Positions 36,301 to 59,700 of a stretch of DNA of 64,000 bases are shown here, piece by piece. This DNA is from Mytilus galloprovincialis (Eukaryota > Mollusca > Bivalvia > Mytilida > Mytilidae): positions 48,914,872-48,978,871 of the forward strand of contig NC_134844.1 in assembly GCF_965363235.1 (NCBI RefSeq). Direction: 5' to 3'. Under the pieces are notes generated by a model. It searched no databases, had not been told where the DNA came from, and saw only the letters and a list, made by a program, of their open reading frames with translations. Numbering within the stretch: position 1 is the first letter of the stretch; each line of letters starts with the position of its first letter. A program made the position numbers and the translations under genes.

Positions 36301-37225
36301 AAATGCAAAATATCAAATAGTTTTCTTTCACCCATGTCTGCATAACAAATCAGTATACCATAAGTTATTGCCTTGTTTTAGCATACCATAATTCTGGTTT
36401 TGTCACAACTTGGATATATTAGTCACAATATAATTGGTTTAACACTGTCACTCTATGAATCTGTAGGGGTCAGTAGATTTCAAGAAAGGCATTAAGGTGG
36501 TTGGCATGAGATAAGCAATTATCTTTTTTTTTTATATTTCTTTAAATCCTTGTTTAATTTTTACTTTGTATACAAAATTTAGTAGGAAAAGTTCCATGTG
36601 CCATAAATTGGTAATATGATAAGCATAACTGAACGCCTATAGATCCTATAAAGGTCATATCCCCCCTCAAGGTAGACATTGACAAAAAAATTATTTATTA
36701 AACTAATTGGCCTAATCGGAAAATTAAGTATTCATTCTTCTGTCTCAATGTAAAATTGTACAAAATATACACTTTAAAAAAAAGTCTTCCTGCATTATTT
36801 ACATACAATCTGGACACACAATCATAAATTAATCTTTTTAATTCATAAATTAATAAATATTCACAAAAATATTAGCATTTTAAAAGATGTAAACATGAAA
36901 ATCATAAATCACAACAAAATAAAAACAATAAAACAAAATCCCAAACTACCTACTATACAAATTCTTTTTATACCCCAATAAAATTATATTAATCATTCAT
37001 TAACAAATAAAAATTTCACAAACAAAATTATATTCTTAACATTGCATTTTCGAATAGAAAAACAAACCATAAAGGTATTCACTCATGACACAAAAAGCAG
37101 AAAAACAGCTTTTATTGCTGTTCTTCATATCAAAGTTGCAGTGAGGCCTTCAACACTGAGCAAAAACTCTCCCCTCACTTCAAGTAAAACCAGCCACTAA
37201 CACTTTGTATTACCTTGTCCTTCTC
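33346..37225. other. AT-rich intergenic region
   Basis: No gene is recognised. A TTACT-rich low-complexity tract lies at about 34100-34250, a fragment of the GGATTCATT MITE family at 35385-35470 and A-rich repeat-like sequence at 35520-35760. The 3' untranslated region of CS-like copy B presumably occupies the first part. Confidence 0.4.
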
Positions 37226-37227
37226 CT

Positions 37228-37461
37228 TTAGGGAGCTACCATTTGATTTTTAGGGGGGGGGGCCTAGGATGAAAAATTTTGTCCTGCATTTTTATTTTTC
37301 ACTCTGTTCGGTCCTGCTTTTTTTTTTTAGTTTATCCTGACTTTTTTTTACCTAAATTGTCGTCATTCTGTCTCATTCTGTTTACTCAAAACTCCTGTCC
37401 TGCCTATTTTTTTCAAATTTCATCCTAGCCCCCCATAACAATCAAATGGTAGCTCCCTTAA
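37228..37461. mobile_element. MITE-like element, GGGAGCTACCATTTG family, copy 1
   Basis: The ends TTTAGGGAGCTACCATTTGA and, on the minus strand, TTAAGGGAGCTACCATTTGA are inverted repeats. The interior repeats a TCCTGCCTATTTTT-like motif. It is the same family as 44797-45058. Confidence 0.85.
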
Positions 37462-37841
37462 CACATTTGTGTTAGTATTATTCAATGTGAAAATGCTAAA
37501 ATCAAAACAAAATGATAAATAAACGATAATTAGTCATAAAAAATAATCTTCATTTCAAATACATGTTAATGAATATTAGAAATCAATCTACATATAACAA
37601 ACAAAATTCACAAATCTTAACAACAAATGAAACAGTGCCTCCTTATACAAAATATATTATATTTTACTATTATTTGTGCTATTAAATAAATCAATAAAAA
37701 AAGTCATTAAATCAAAAAACCTTTGTGAGTATGCTACATTATCCCACTTCTCCACATTGTCACTCGAAAATAAATATCTCACCAGATTCCTAAACTCTAA
37801 GACTCATAACTCTACAAAAGTCAACTGATAAAATTTTCTTA

Positions 37842-38110
37842 TAGATATGCACATTTATATATAATGTCCTCATTAACTACAAAGTTTCATGAAATTTTGT
37901 TGTGTGATTTCAGGGGAATTGCAATGACAAACTGTTGCAGTAGTATATTCAGGCCAATAAGTTCAAAGGGGCATAACTACTAGAAAAAAAATTCAATCAT
38001 GATTTCCTGTCGATATGCACATCTATGTAGTATGTTCTTATTATCTACAAAGTTTCATGAAATTCTAATGTGTGGTTTCAGAGGAGTTGTGACTACAAGG
38101 ACAAGACTGA
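37842..38110 (+). repeat. Tandem repeat, period about 167 bp, two units
   Basis: The blocks GATATGCACATTTATATATA and GATATGCACATCTATGTAGT, each followed by ACTACAAAGTTTCATGAAAT or CTACAAAGTTTCATGAAATT and GTGTG.TTTCAG.GGA, lie about 167 bp apart. Confidence 0.75.
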
Positions 38111-38352
38111 CATACAGACAGACAGGTAAAAAACATTATGTATACATTTTGCATGGGGTATAATTTTCAAAATTAAATACCATGAAAAAAGATTCAACAC
38201 ATGCTAAATAACAAAATATTATACCCGTTTTGCAAAATAATGTCTACAAATAATTTTATAATTGTCAAACACTGGAACACTGGGTATTTATGTTTACTGT
38301 CAACCAAATAATTGCTCCTAACAATAGTAGAACTACATGACAGGAATACAGT

Positions 38353-38517
38353 ACAGTGGCGGATCCAGAAATTTTCATAAGTGGGGGCCCACTGACTGAC
38401 CTAAGAAGGGGCCTGTTCCAGTCACGCTTCAGTGATTCCCTATATAAGCAACCAAATTTTTTCCCAAAAAGGGGGGCCCAGGCCCCCTGGCCCCCCCCCC
38501 CTAAATCCGCCTCTGCA
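38353..38517. mobile_element. MITE-like element, GGCGGATCC family (long-core type), copy 2
   Basis: Ends are ACAGTGGCGGATCCAG and, on the minus strand, GCAGAGGCGGATTTAG. The core is nearly identical to 9324-9483, including CCTATATAAGCAACCAAA and the terminal C runs. It is non-coding. Confidence 0.85.
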
Positions 38518-38625
38518 GTATACATGTACTTTTAATTTCTACTGGATCCCTGTCATATAATTTTGTACTGTAGGTGTATGTAATCCACTGTATACAGCAG
38601 GATATTGTACAAGGGATACCCTATG

Positions 38626-38861
38626 CATACCTGCCAACTGTCACCATTTGCGGGAGATTTCCCCATGGAGGCTCCCAATTTGAAATTTTGAAATAGCAAT
38701 TTTGTCCACAGTTTAAAACAAAACGATCAATTTAACCATTGGTATAGCATTTTAAAAGCATGGAGAAGCAAATAAACAATATTAAATTAAATTTGAAGGC
38801 CCCTTCAAAGGTTTTGTAGAACTGTGACAGCCCATGGGCATTTGAAATGTTGGCAGGTATG
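38626..38861. mobile_element. MITE-like element, TTGGCAGGTATG family, copy 2
   Basis: The ends CATACCTGCCAAC and GTTGGCAGGTATG are perfect 13-bp inverted repeats. The core matches 5690-5950 (GATTTCCCCATGGAGGC, GAAGGCCCCTTCAAAGG). It has no coding frame. Confidence 0.85.
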
Positions 38862-39193
38862 CTAATGTATACATTTATGTTTCAGTATTGTATTTAATTT
38901 AAAATTTGGAGATTATTGTCTTAAATATCTGTATACATAGAATAGCTTTTTTTAACAAATAGTAGCAGCAAAATCTACAATACACTTATCTGGAACAGGT
39001 TCAGATGGGGGAGGGAGGACCAGATGATTGAGACAGCCCCCTTACCTTTTTAAAAAAAGAAAACAAAATGAAATGGAGTTTGTCCCAATAAGGTCCTCTA
39101 ATTCTTAATCTCAGGGATACCCCCACCAAATTTAAAATCCCTAATCTACACCTGCCTATCTTACAAGTGTAAAATCCCAACCCATAAAACATG

Positions 39194-39199
39194 TTTATT
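39194..39199 (-). terminator. Candidate polyadenylation signal for the ADGF gene
   Basis: AATAAA on the minus strand, 145 bases past the stop codon at 39344. It is the first such hexamer downstream. Use is inferred. Confidence 0.45.
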
Positions 39200-39343
39200 T
39201 CTAGTTGAATCATAACTAGACTTGCTAGCAGAAATATTAACAATAAGTTTAAATCTATAGTATCTTAAGTTGATTTTAAAATATCTTTCTGGAACTGAGT
39301 CTATTGCAAATTTATAAAAGACTAGCTCTCTTATACAAAACCA

Positions 39344-50258
<10,915 letters not shown>

Positions 50259-50293
50259 TTTGTTATTGTCTATAAACCCAACAGGTGCGATGC

Positions 50294-50301
50294 TATTTAT
50301 A
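50294..50301 (-). promoter_or_regulatory. TATA box of the ADGF gene
   Basis: TATAAATA on the minus strand, about 36-43 bases upstream of the ATG. If transcription starts 25-30 bases downstream of it, the 5' untranslated region would be only about 10-15 bases. Confidence 0.6.
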
Positions 50302-50327
50302 AATGAATCTATAGTCTGTTTCGATGT

Positions 50328-50378
50328 GAAAACGAAAGTAGGTGATTGACCGACATCGACTGAATTGTTTCCGTTTCC
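50328..50378. promoter_or_regulatory. Two IRF/ISRE-like sites upstream of ADGF
   Basis: GAAAACGAAAG at 50328-50338 (plus strand) and GGAAACGGAAAC at 50367-50378 (minus strand) both fit the GAAANNGAAA core bound by interferon-regulatory factors. They lie 70 and 110 bases upstream of the start codon, directly behind the TATA box. Function is inferred from motif and position only. Confidence 0.5.
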
Positions 50379-50418
50379 TTACATTGTATCAGTGAATGAT
50401 CTTTATCTAAACAGGTTC

Positions 50419-50605
50419 AGTAAGGCAGCAACCATTTATTTTCTGGGGGGGGGGGGGGTTGAAAAAAAAGTTTTTTTCCAGTTTTTTTGAGAAAAAAATA
50501 ATTTGTTTTTGATTCTGAGAAAACAAAAATGTTTGTTTCCCCCTCAGCTGCTCCTATATGTAATGCTAAAACTGAAAGAAAAAAATTTGTCCAGAAAAAA
50601 AAATC
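50419..50605. repeat. Possible decayed GGGAGCTACC-like element
   Basis: AAGGCAGCAACCATTTATTTT followed by a long G run, then A/T tracts and a final CCATTTGATAATG. It resembles the GCTACCATTTGATTTT...G-run layout of the element at 37228, but the right end does not form a clear inverted repeat. Confidence 0.4.
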
Positions 50606-50869
50606 CATTTGATAATGTCAGATTCAGATAATTTTTTGTTTGAATCAGAGTGATCCTTTACAAAGAAGGATTTATCACTCCCTAAGACAAGATACTTGCC
50701 TGTATCTACGTTGGCCATTCTTTTTTTATGAAACAAAACAATACCAACTCTTTCAATTTGTCTTTAAGTTTGGAATGTGGAATACTTGAGTAAAGTGTAG
50801 AAAAAGTCAAATGTTTTAATACTATTGTAAGATGAAAGAGATCTAGAGTTAGATTGTATGCATATGCAC

Positions 50870-51420
50870 TCTAATTAATCTTTGTATTTTTTTAGCATCC
50901 ACATCTGATTCACGCCACCTCTAGAATATGCAGTTTCACAATAACTTTGAAGCCCTGCTTCGATTGCTGATAAAATAGATGTTAATAATTTAGAAAGAGA
51001 TTTCGTGGAGCACTTGGAAGACCCAGCAATGATACCGTTGTTTGTAATGACACTTATGTAGTTTAGGTATCCAATACAGTAATTGGAGATCCAGTTATTC
51101 ATCTTTGGTTGAAATTCCAAAGGAACACATAGAATAGACCTATGATTATCCAGGATTTCCTCTTTCGTAATTATCGTGAGGGTATATGTTGAGTTTCCAA
51201 GTGAATTGTCAATTCCTAATTCGTTTATCAAGCAGTTAATGTAATGAGTTTTACACACAAAAACGATGTTGTTTGGGGCTTTATCTGCGGGGACAACAAC
51301 ATATTTGTCATGGAGTTAGGATAAGTGTTTTGCAACATTTGGGTCTTTAAAGATTGACGTAGCATGGGCATTGATAGACCCATTCAGTTTCTTCATTCTA
51401 ATTTGTATCAACACCCTCAC
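50870..51420 (-). mobile_element. Penelope-like retroelement, N-terminal fragment
   Basis: On the minus strand the frame encodes KYVVVPADKAPNNIVFVCK, INELGI, a LDNHRSILC block and AGSSKCSTKSLSKLL, the early part of the same reverse-transcriptase family seen at 26512-27330. It is only a fragment and is broken. It lies 0.6 kb upstream of the ADGF start codon. Confidence 0.7.
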
Positions 51421-51504
51421 TGTCTTAATTCATTCAGTTTAGGTTACATTAGGTTACTACGACACAGTATACTATATATATATATAAGATAGAGTTAGAG
51501 GAGG

Positions 51505-51612
51505 GGATAAGGTCTCTATACGGCAATGCTAGGCGGTGTTGTAGAAGTTAAAAATAAAAAGTACAGGTTCCAGCCCCGCTCGGGGAAGAAGTTACGAATC
51601 AGATCTACTCTA
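51505..51612 (+). repeat. Possible tRNA-like SINE piece
   Basis: A segment CGGCAATGCTAGGCGGTG, then 40 bases later CAGGTTCCAGCCCCGCTCG, resembles degenerate A and B boxes at about the right spacing. I cannot fold a full tRNA and see no second copy. Weak call. Confidence 0.3.
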
Positions 51613-51639
51613 ACATCGTTAGGTTGGTTTTCTAGGCAC

Positions 51640-51795
51640 TTTATATAACATATGTTGTGTACAAGTTATCATTTTGTACAAATTATAATTTGTACAAAAA
51701 TATTGCACAAATCATAATTTGTATTTTGACTTTGTACAAATTGTAATTTGTACAAAAAGTGCCTGTACAAATTACAATTTGTACAATATTTGACG
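51640..51795. repeat. Cluster of TTTGTACAAATT palindromes
   Basis: The pieces TTTGTACAAATTATAATTTG, CAAATCATAATTTG, TTTGTACAAATTGTAATTTG and GTACAAATTACAATTTGTAC follow each other. Each can form a hairpin on its own, and the units can also pair with one another. No coding frame. Confidence 0.8.
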
Positions 51796-51964
51796 AAAAT
51801 TCACTTAGAACTTGTAAAACAATTTATAATATGGATTTTGGTGAAAAAAGAATTGATACACACCATCATAGAATTGTTATTAAATAACAACACGAAACAC
51901 CTTATTCACAAAGTTCAAAAATAGTTCTTTATCATTCGTTCTAGCCGGTAAGTTAATTATGGCA

Positions 51965-52215
51965 TGGGAATAGTTATCAAAGGTATCAGGATTATAATTT
52001 AGTACGCCGGTCGCACGTTTCGTCTACATAGGACTCATCAGTAACGCTCATATCAAAACATTAATAAAGCCAAACAAGACGTGAAGTTCCAAGTTGAAGA
52101 GCATTGAGGGTTCAAAATTTTCCAAAAGTTGTGCCAAATACGGCTAAAGTAATCTATGCCTGAGATGAGAAAATCCTTAGGTCAACACCGAAATTGCATC
52201 TTTTGACTTTCACAT
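51965..52215 (+). repeat. Dispersed bivalve-type repeat
   Basis: The order AAAGGTATCAGGATTATAAT, TAGTACGCCGGTCGCACG, TTTCGTCTACATAGGACTC, GAAGAGCATTGAGG and AATCTATGCCTGAGATGAG matches a repeat I recall as common in mussels. There is no second copy in this window. Confidence 0.5.
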
Positions 52216-53149
52216 TTAACTCTTCCCAAACACTTTGCAACGTCTAATTACTTTGGGGGAATTGCTTTAATAAGTTGCCAAAGCTATATATCCAAGGTAT
52301 TATCATTTACACTCTTTTAGTTATTTACTCACTTGATGTTCTAGTAACAGTGTTTTAAAACATGCATTGTCGGCATTTTTTATTAAAAGGAAAAATTTGT
52401 CCAAAATTTTCTGAACATAGCAGGGAAAGCTACATGAAAGAACAGTCATGTGTACACCAATGACAAGCATAATGGGCTTTTGGTTTGATTGAGTATGAAA
52501 TGACATTGAAACACCAATCATTCTTGCCAGGAATCGTGCGCTGTTTGGAAAATACTGAGATCCAAGACTAATATCTTACAAAAAACAAGACAGTATCTAT
52601 CAGAATTGTTGTTAAGGGTTAATGTCATTATACATATTCCTTAGTATGATCGTGGTCAAACCGATCCTCAAACTATATGAGGCGTAATTGTTGAATCTGA
52701 AGATTTCGGGTATCAAATTGGAAAAGCTGTATGAATTTATACAGGATATATGTATATATGTCGAAAAGTTTAATTGAAGCTCTGAGAGACACACATTTTT
52801 ATTCACTGCAAAGGTTCCTGAGCTTCAAATTGCGCGATGTGAAGCAGTTAAACAGCTATTTTAAAAACAGGTTGCCCGGAATTTCTTTAATTTATGTGAA
52901 TGCATAGTCGGGTTAAGCACTTTTAAATGTAAATGTGATTGTCAAAAGATGCTGTGCAATTCCCAGTGCCATATTTCACTCGCCTGCTCAAACAAATAAT
53001 AAATCTGGAGTATGATAAGCTGATGACCGGTACCAAAGTGAGATATTAACCGAGTCTCAGGACAAATCTGCATTGGTTTTTTTTTTGGCATTATTTTAAA
53101 AAGTCATCATGTGTCAAATTAATTCATGTAAAATCTGCGTTTTAGCGAA
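52216..53149. other. Non-coding stretch
   Basis: No gene or internally supported repeat is recognised. Confidence 0.4.
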
Positions 53150-53560
53150 CACGTGCATTTGGTAATTTCAGGTCTGTTTGATTTCATATTAAAGGTTAAA
53201 AACATTTTGATAATCGTTTTTATCTGTATAAGAATAAGTTTTTGTGGATCGAATCAGTCAACCTAATTAGTTGACCCTTGTTTCACTTTCAATGTTGACT
53301 TAATTTCCTCTTCAATAGCTGAACACGCATAATTTATGCTAATATGTCTCTTTAAAGCTGAGGGCTTGAATTGAAATTCAAATAAGTACGGATTCAATGA
53401 AGTCGAATTATTCACTTGCAAGTGAATAATTCATTGACGATGTTTCTTATCTTAATTTGACAAAATTGAAACAAAACGGGCTGGCTATTAAAAGCGAATA
53501 ATTCAAAGCGAAATATTATATAACTGTTTCTTTTCCATTAATGATTGAACTTGAAAAAAA
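53150..53560 (+). repeat. Unclassified dispersed repeat, copy 2
   Basis: Collinear with 13800-14170 (TTTTTGTGGATCGAATCAG, CTTGTTTCACTTTCAATGTT, CGGATTCAATGAAGTCGAA, TTCACTTGCAAGTGAATAA). It is slightly longer than copy 1. The TTATTCACTTGCAAGTGAATAA part is palindromic. Confidence 0.7.
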
Positions 53561-54530
53561 AGATACTATTTTTTTTATCTCAGTGGAGTCTTGTCCATTA
53601 TTAAACCTGGGAATATTATACCAACCAATTATCATTTACCTAACAGTAGAATGACAAAACGTTTATTGTATTGATTTATAGGGAAATATCAATGAATAAT
53701 GAATCAGCATCAGTTGCTATCACATGACTTAAAGAAATAACAGTATTTATAACTTTACTGGAATATACTATATATTTAGCTATTTTTAGATCGAAAGGGA
53801 ATGTTACAGCATTGTTCATTGGTGAATATTTTGGAAGATACCTTTAGATTGACAAATCCAAACAACTGTTCCAAACACAAAACTTGACAGAAAACGCAAA
53901 TTGTCAACAACCTCAACGTGGCAGAGACGTTTTGAAAAGTTTGAACATTTACGTCAAATTTTCTAATGACTGACGTGATCTAAAACGTGCTGACAGATTA
54001 CAATAGAAATACAAACAGTACAGAAAGTGATTTATAGTGCGTGCAAATTTATGCTAATTGATTTATCAACTTAATTGCTGTTCACTGAAATTTTACAGAA
54101 AAGTAAAAAGAAAGTGAAATTTTGAAGAAAAAGTTTATTCATTTCTTTCAAAGATTTTTGCATAATGTCGTATTTATACCAGAGTGTTAAAGGATACATA
54201 TTCAAGGTAAAAATCAACTTATATTATATTAAAAGCATGCAAAATTATGCATGGGTCGAATCAAAAGTTCTTAATTAGCAATAGCAGATTAGTTGTTGTG
54301 AAAATCCAAATTATGCTACCAGTGCCAGTGGTAATTTTGAACACTACATCTTGGGGATATAAAGGCAGCACTCTATAAACCAATTGAACCAAAGAAGCTC
54401 TTTCCTTACTCAACTTTCTTTATGTAAATATCTACAGGTCTACAACACTTTTAATCCCCCTTTTCTTTTTTGAGCTGGGTACTGTCCATTAGTGTAGCTC
54501 ACAGATCCATTACTGTACAGTCCTGAGTCT
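53561..54530. other. Non-coding stretch before the repeat array
   Basis: No gene or repeat is recognised. It ends at the border of the ~163-bp satellite structure. Confidence 0.4.
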
Positions 54531-54538
54531 TAATTTCA

Positions 54539-54672
54539 CCCGGTGTCATATGGTATTTTGAACCCCATGGTAAAATGACCCCGGGGTCAAAATACCGCTA
54601 TGGTAAATTGAACCCCCCCTGTATAGAAAATTGAACCCCCATGGTAAATTGAACCCCCCTGTTTTTTTAGTT
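54539..54672 (+). repeat. Left terminal module of the satellite structure
   Basis: A run of short modules of the form GGTAAATTGAACCCCC and GGGGTCAAAATACCGC with a GACCCCGGGGTC palindrome. Its first 28 bases recur exactly at 59976-60003, in the second orientation switch. Confidence 0.8.
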
Positions 54673-54939
54673 CTAGATGATTAATAAAACATTTAACATT
54701 ATATAAAAGCTAATCAAATATTAAAAATCATTAATACAAGAAGGGGAGGTCAATTTTCAATGATTGGTTAAAAGAAAATATTTGCTTGGTATAAGTGCTC
54801 TGAAGTCTTAACCAACAAAATTTCAATCAAAAAACTTCTGAAAGCATAACTAGACCATGTAGCTTGGACACTTTAATTCTTTGAAATTTGTAATATTTAT
54901 ATAGAATGGTAGACTTAAGTTTTGATTCTCCATGGTAAA

Positions 54940-56768
54940 AAAAGGGGGAGGGGGTCAAATTACCATGGCTCAGTTAATCTAAAAAGTAAAATTTTCAAAA
55001 CATCTTTTCAAGCTACTAAAATAAATACGAACTTCTTATTGGAGTATAATAAATGTGGAAAGGAGTTACAGTAGCTAGATATTTTAGCATTAAAGGTCTT
55101 TAGATGTATAGTAGGGGGCTCAATATACCATGGTAGGGGGGTCAAAATAACATGCCATGGCAAAGTAAAATTTTCGAAACATCTTTTCCAGCATGGTAAA
55201 TCCATTCAAACTACTATTTGGAGTATTATAACTATGTTAAGGAGTTAAAATAGCTAGAATTTTTGAAATTAAAGGTCTAAATATAGTAGGGGGTTCAATA
55301 TACCGCATAGGGTCAAAATACCATGGTTAAGTAAAATTTTCAAAATATCTTTTCCAGTATGTTAAATACATACAAACTACTTATTGGGTTATTATAACTA
55401 TGTTAAGGAGTTACAATAGCTAGAATTTTTGAAATTCAAGGTCTATAGTAGGGGGTTCAATATACCGCAGAGGGGTCAAAATACCATGGCAAAGTAAAAT
55501 TTTCAAAATATCTTTTCCAGCATATCTAATACAAACAAACTACTAATTGGAGTATTATAACTATGTTAAGGAGTTAGAATAGCTAGAATTTTTGAAATTC
55601 AAGGTCTATAGTAGGGGGTTCAATATACCGCAGGGGGGTCAAAATACCATGGCTAAGTAAAATTTTTAAAATATCTTTTCCAGCATATCTAATACATACA
55701 AACTACTTATTGGAGTATTATAACTATGTTAAGGAGCTAGAATAGATTGAATTTTTGAAATTCAAGGTCTATAGTAGAGGGTTCAATATACCGCAGGGGG
55801 GTCAAAATACCATGGCAAAGTAAAATTTTCAAAATATCTTTTCCATTATGTTTAATACATACAAACTACTTGTTGGGGTATGATAACTATGTTAAGGAGT
55901 TAGAATAGCTAAAATTTTTGAAATTTAAGTCTATAGTAGGGGGTTCAATATACTGCAGGGGGGTCAAAATACCATGGCTAAGTAAAATTTTCAAAATATC
56001 TTTTCCAGTATGTTAAATACATACAAACTACCTATTGGAGTATTATTACTATGATAAGGAGTTAGAATAGCTTGAATTTTTTTAATTTAAGGTCTATAGT
56101 AGGGGGTTCAATATACCGCAGGGGGGTCAAAATACCATGGCTTAGTAAAATTATCAAAATATCTTTTCCAGTATGTTAAATACATACAAACTACCTATTG
56201 GAGTATTATAACTATGATAAGGAGTTAGAATAGCTTGAATTTTTTTAATTTAAGGTCTATAGTAGGGGGTTCAATATACCGCAGGGGGTCAAAATACCAT
56301 GGCTTAGTAAAATTTTCAAAATATCTTTTCCAGTATGTTAAATACATACAAACTACTTATTGGAGTATTATTACTATGTTTAGGAGTTAGAATTAGCTAG
56401 AATATCTGAAATTCAAGGTCTATTGTAGGGGGTTCAATATACTGCAGGGGGTCAAAATAAGATGGCAAGGTAAAATTTTCAAAATATCTTTTCCAGTATG
56501 TTAAATACATACAAACTACTAATTGAAATATTATAACTTTGTTAAGGAGTTAGAATAGCTAGAATTTTTGAAATTCAAGGTTTATGGTAGGGGGTTCAAT
56601 ATATCGCAGGGGGGTCAAAATACCATGGCTAAGTAAAATTTTCAAAATATCTTTTCCAGCATATTTAATACATACAAACTACTAATTGGAGTTCAATTAC
56701 TATGTTGTTCATTAAGAATAGCTGGAATTTTTAAAATTGAAGGTCTATGGTAGGGGGTTTGTATGAAT
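54940..56768 (+). repeat. ~163-bp satellite array 1, plus orientation, about 11 units
   Basis: Each unit runs GGGGGTTCAATATACCGC, GGGGGGTCAAAATACCATGG, CTAAGTAAAATTTTCAAAAT, ATCTTTTCCAG, ACATACAAACTAC, TTGGAGTATTATAACTATG, TTAAGGAGTTAGAATAGC and GAAATTCAAGGTCTATAGTA. Unit starts (TTCAATAT) lie near 55115, 55291, 55456, 55620, 55782, 55944, 56108, 56270, 56434 and 56597. The first units are the most diverged. Confidence 0.92.
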
Positions 56769-59700
56769 TAAACTTGTCTGAAAAGAAATTTTGAAAATTT
56801 TACCTTGCCATCTTATTTTGACCCCCTGCGGTATATTGAACCCCCTACAATAGACCTTGAATTTCAGATATTCTAGCTAATTCTAACTCTTAAACATAGT
56901 AATAATACTCCAATAAGTAGTTTGTATGTATTTAACATACTGGAAAAGATATTTTGAAAATTTTACTAAGCCATGGTATTTTGACCCCCCTGCGGTATAT
57001 TGAACCCCCTACTATAGACCTTAAATTAAAAAAATTCAAGCTATTTTAACTCCTTATCATAGTTATAATACGCCAATAGGTAGTTTGTATGTATTTAACA
57101 TACTGGAAAAGATATTTTGATAATTTTACTAAGCCATGGTATTTTGACCCCCCTGCGGTATATTGAACCCCCTACTATAGACCTGAAATTAAAAAAATTC
57201 AAGCTATTCTAACTCCTTATCATAGTAATAATACTCCTATAGGTAGTTTGTATGTATTTAACATACTGGAAAAGATATTTTGAAAATTTTACTTAGCCAT
57301 GGTATTTTGACTCCCCTGCGGTATATTGAAACCCCTACTATAGACTTAAATTTCAAAAATTTTAGCTATTCTAACTCCTTAACATAGTAATCATACCCCA
57401 ACAAGTAGTTTGTATGTATTAAACATAATGGAAAAGATATTTTGAAAATTTTACTTTGCCATGGTATTTTGACCCCCCTGCGGTATATTGAACCCCCTAC
57501 TATAGACCTTGAATTTCAAAAATTCAATCTATTCTAGCTCCTTAACATAGTTATAATACTCCAATAAGTAGTTTGTATGTATTAGATATGCTGGAAAAGA
57601 TTTTTAAAAATTTTACTTTGCCATGGTATTTTGACCCCCCTGGGGTATATTGAACCCCCTACTATAGACCTTGAATTTCAAAAATTCTAGCTATTCTGAC
57701 TCCTTAACATAGTTATAATACTCCAATTAGTAGTTTGTTTGTATTAGATATGCTGGAAAAGATATTTTAAAAATTTTACTTTGCCATGGTATTTTGACCC
57801 CTCTGCGGTATATTGAACCCCCTACTATAGACCTTGAATTTCAAAAATTCTAGCTATTCTAACTCCTTAACATAGTTATAATAACCCAATAAGTAGTTTG
57901 TATGTATTAAATATGCTGGAAAATATATTTTGAAAATTTTACTTTGCCATGGTATTTTGACCCCCCTGCGGTATATTGAACCCCCTACTATAGACCTTGA
58001 ATTTCAAAAATTCAATCTATTCTAGCTCCTTAACATAGTTATAATAATCCAATAAGTAGTTTGTATGTATTAGATATGCTGGAAAAGATATTTTGAAAAT
58101 TTTACTTTGCCATGGTATTTTGACCCCCCTGCGGTATATTGAACCCCCTACTATAGACCTTGAATTTCAAAAACTCAATCTATTCTAGCTTCTTTACATA
58201 GTTATTATACTCCAATACGTAGTTTGTATGTATTTAATATGCTGGAAAAGATATTTTGAAAATTTTACTTAGCCATGGTATTTTGACCCCCCTGCGGTAT
58301 ATTGAACCCCCTACTATAGACCTTGATTTTCAAAAATTCTAGCTATTTTAACTCCTTAACATAGTTATAATACCCCAATAAGTAGTTTGTATGTATTAAA
58401 TATGCTGGAAAATATATTTTGAAAATTTTACTTAGCCATGGTATTTTGACCCCCCTGCGGTATATTGAACCCCCTACTATAGACCTTGAATTTCAAAAAT
58501 TCAATCTATTCTAGCTCCTTAACATAGTTATAATAATCCAATAAGTAGTTTGTATGTATTAGATATGCTGGAAAAGATATTTTGAAAATTTTACTTTGCC
58601 ATGGTATTTTGACCCCCCTGCGGTATATTGAACCCCCTACTATAGACCTTGAATTTCAAAAATTCAATCTATTCTAGCTCCTTAACATAGTTATAATAAT
58701 CCAATAAGTAGTTTGTATGTATTAGATATGCTGGAAAAGATATTTTGAAAATTTTACTTTGCCATGGTATTTTGACCCCCCTGCGGTATATTGAACCCCC
58801 TACTATAGACCTTGAATTTCAAAAACTCAATCTATTCTAGCTTCTTTACATAGTTATTATACTCCAATACGTAGTTTGTATGTATTTAATATGCTGGAAA
58901 AGATATTTTGAAAATTTTACTTAGCCATGGTATTTTGACCCCCCTGCGGTATATTGAACCCCCTACTATAGACCTTGATTTTCAAAAATTCTAGCTATTC
59001 TAACTCCTTAACATAGTTATAATACCCCAATAAGTAGTTTGTATGTATTAAATATGCTGGAAAATATATTTTGAAAATTTTACTTAGCCATGGTATTTTG
59101 ACCCCCCTGCGGTATATTGAACCCCCTACTATAGACCTTGAATTTCAAAAATTCAATCTATTCTAGCTCCTTAACATAGTTATAATAATCCAATAAGTAG
59201 TTTGTATGTATTAGATATGCTGGAAAAGATATTTTGAAAATTTTACTTTGCCATGGTATTTTGACCCCCCTGCGGTATATTGAACCCCCTACTATAGACC
59301 TTGAATTTCAAAAATTCAATCTATTCTAGCTCCTTAACATAGTTATAATAATCCAATAAGTAGTTTGTATGTATTAGATATGCTGGAAAAGATATTTTGA
59401 AAATTTTACTTTGCCATGGTATTTTGACCCCCCTGCGGTATATTGAACCCCCTACTATAGACCTTGAATTTCAAAAACTCAATCTATTCTAGCTTCTTTA
59501 CATAGTTATTATACTCCAATACGTAGTTTGTATGTATTTAATATGCTGGAAAAGATATTTTGAAAATTTTACTTAGCCATGGTATTTTGACCCCCCTGCG
59601 GTATATTGAACCCCCTACTATAGACCTTGATTTTCAAAAATTCTAGCTATTCTAACTCCTTAACATAGTTATAATACCCCAATAAGTAGTTTGTATGTAT

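Noticed and set aside
51505-51612. Functional tRNA gene
   Set aside because: Only A- and B-box-like strings are seen, and no cloverleaf could be drawn. It was kept only as a weak SINE suggestion.
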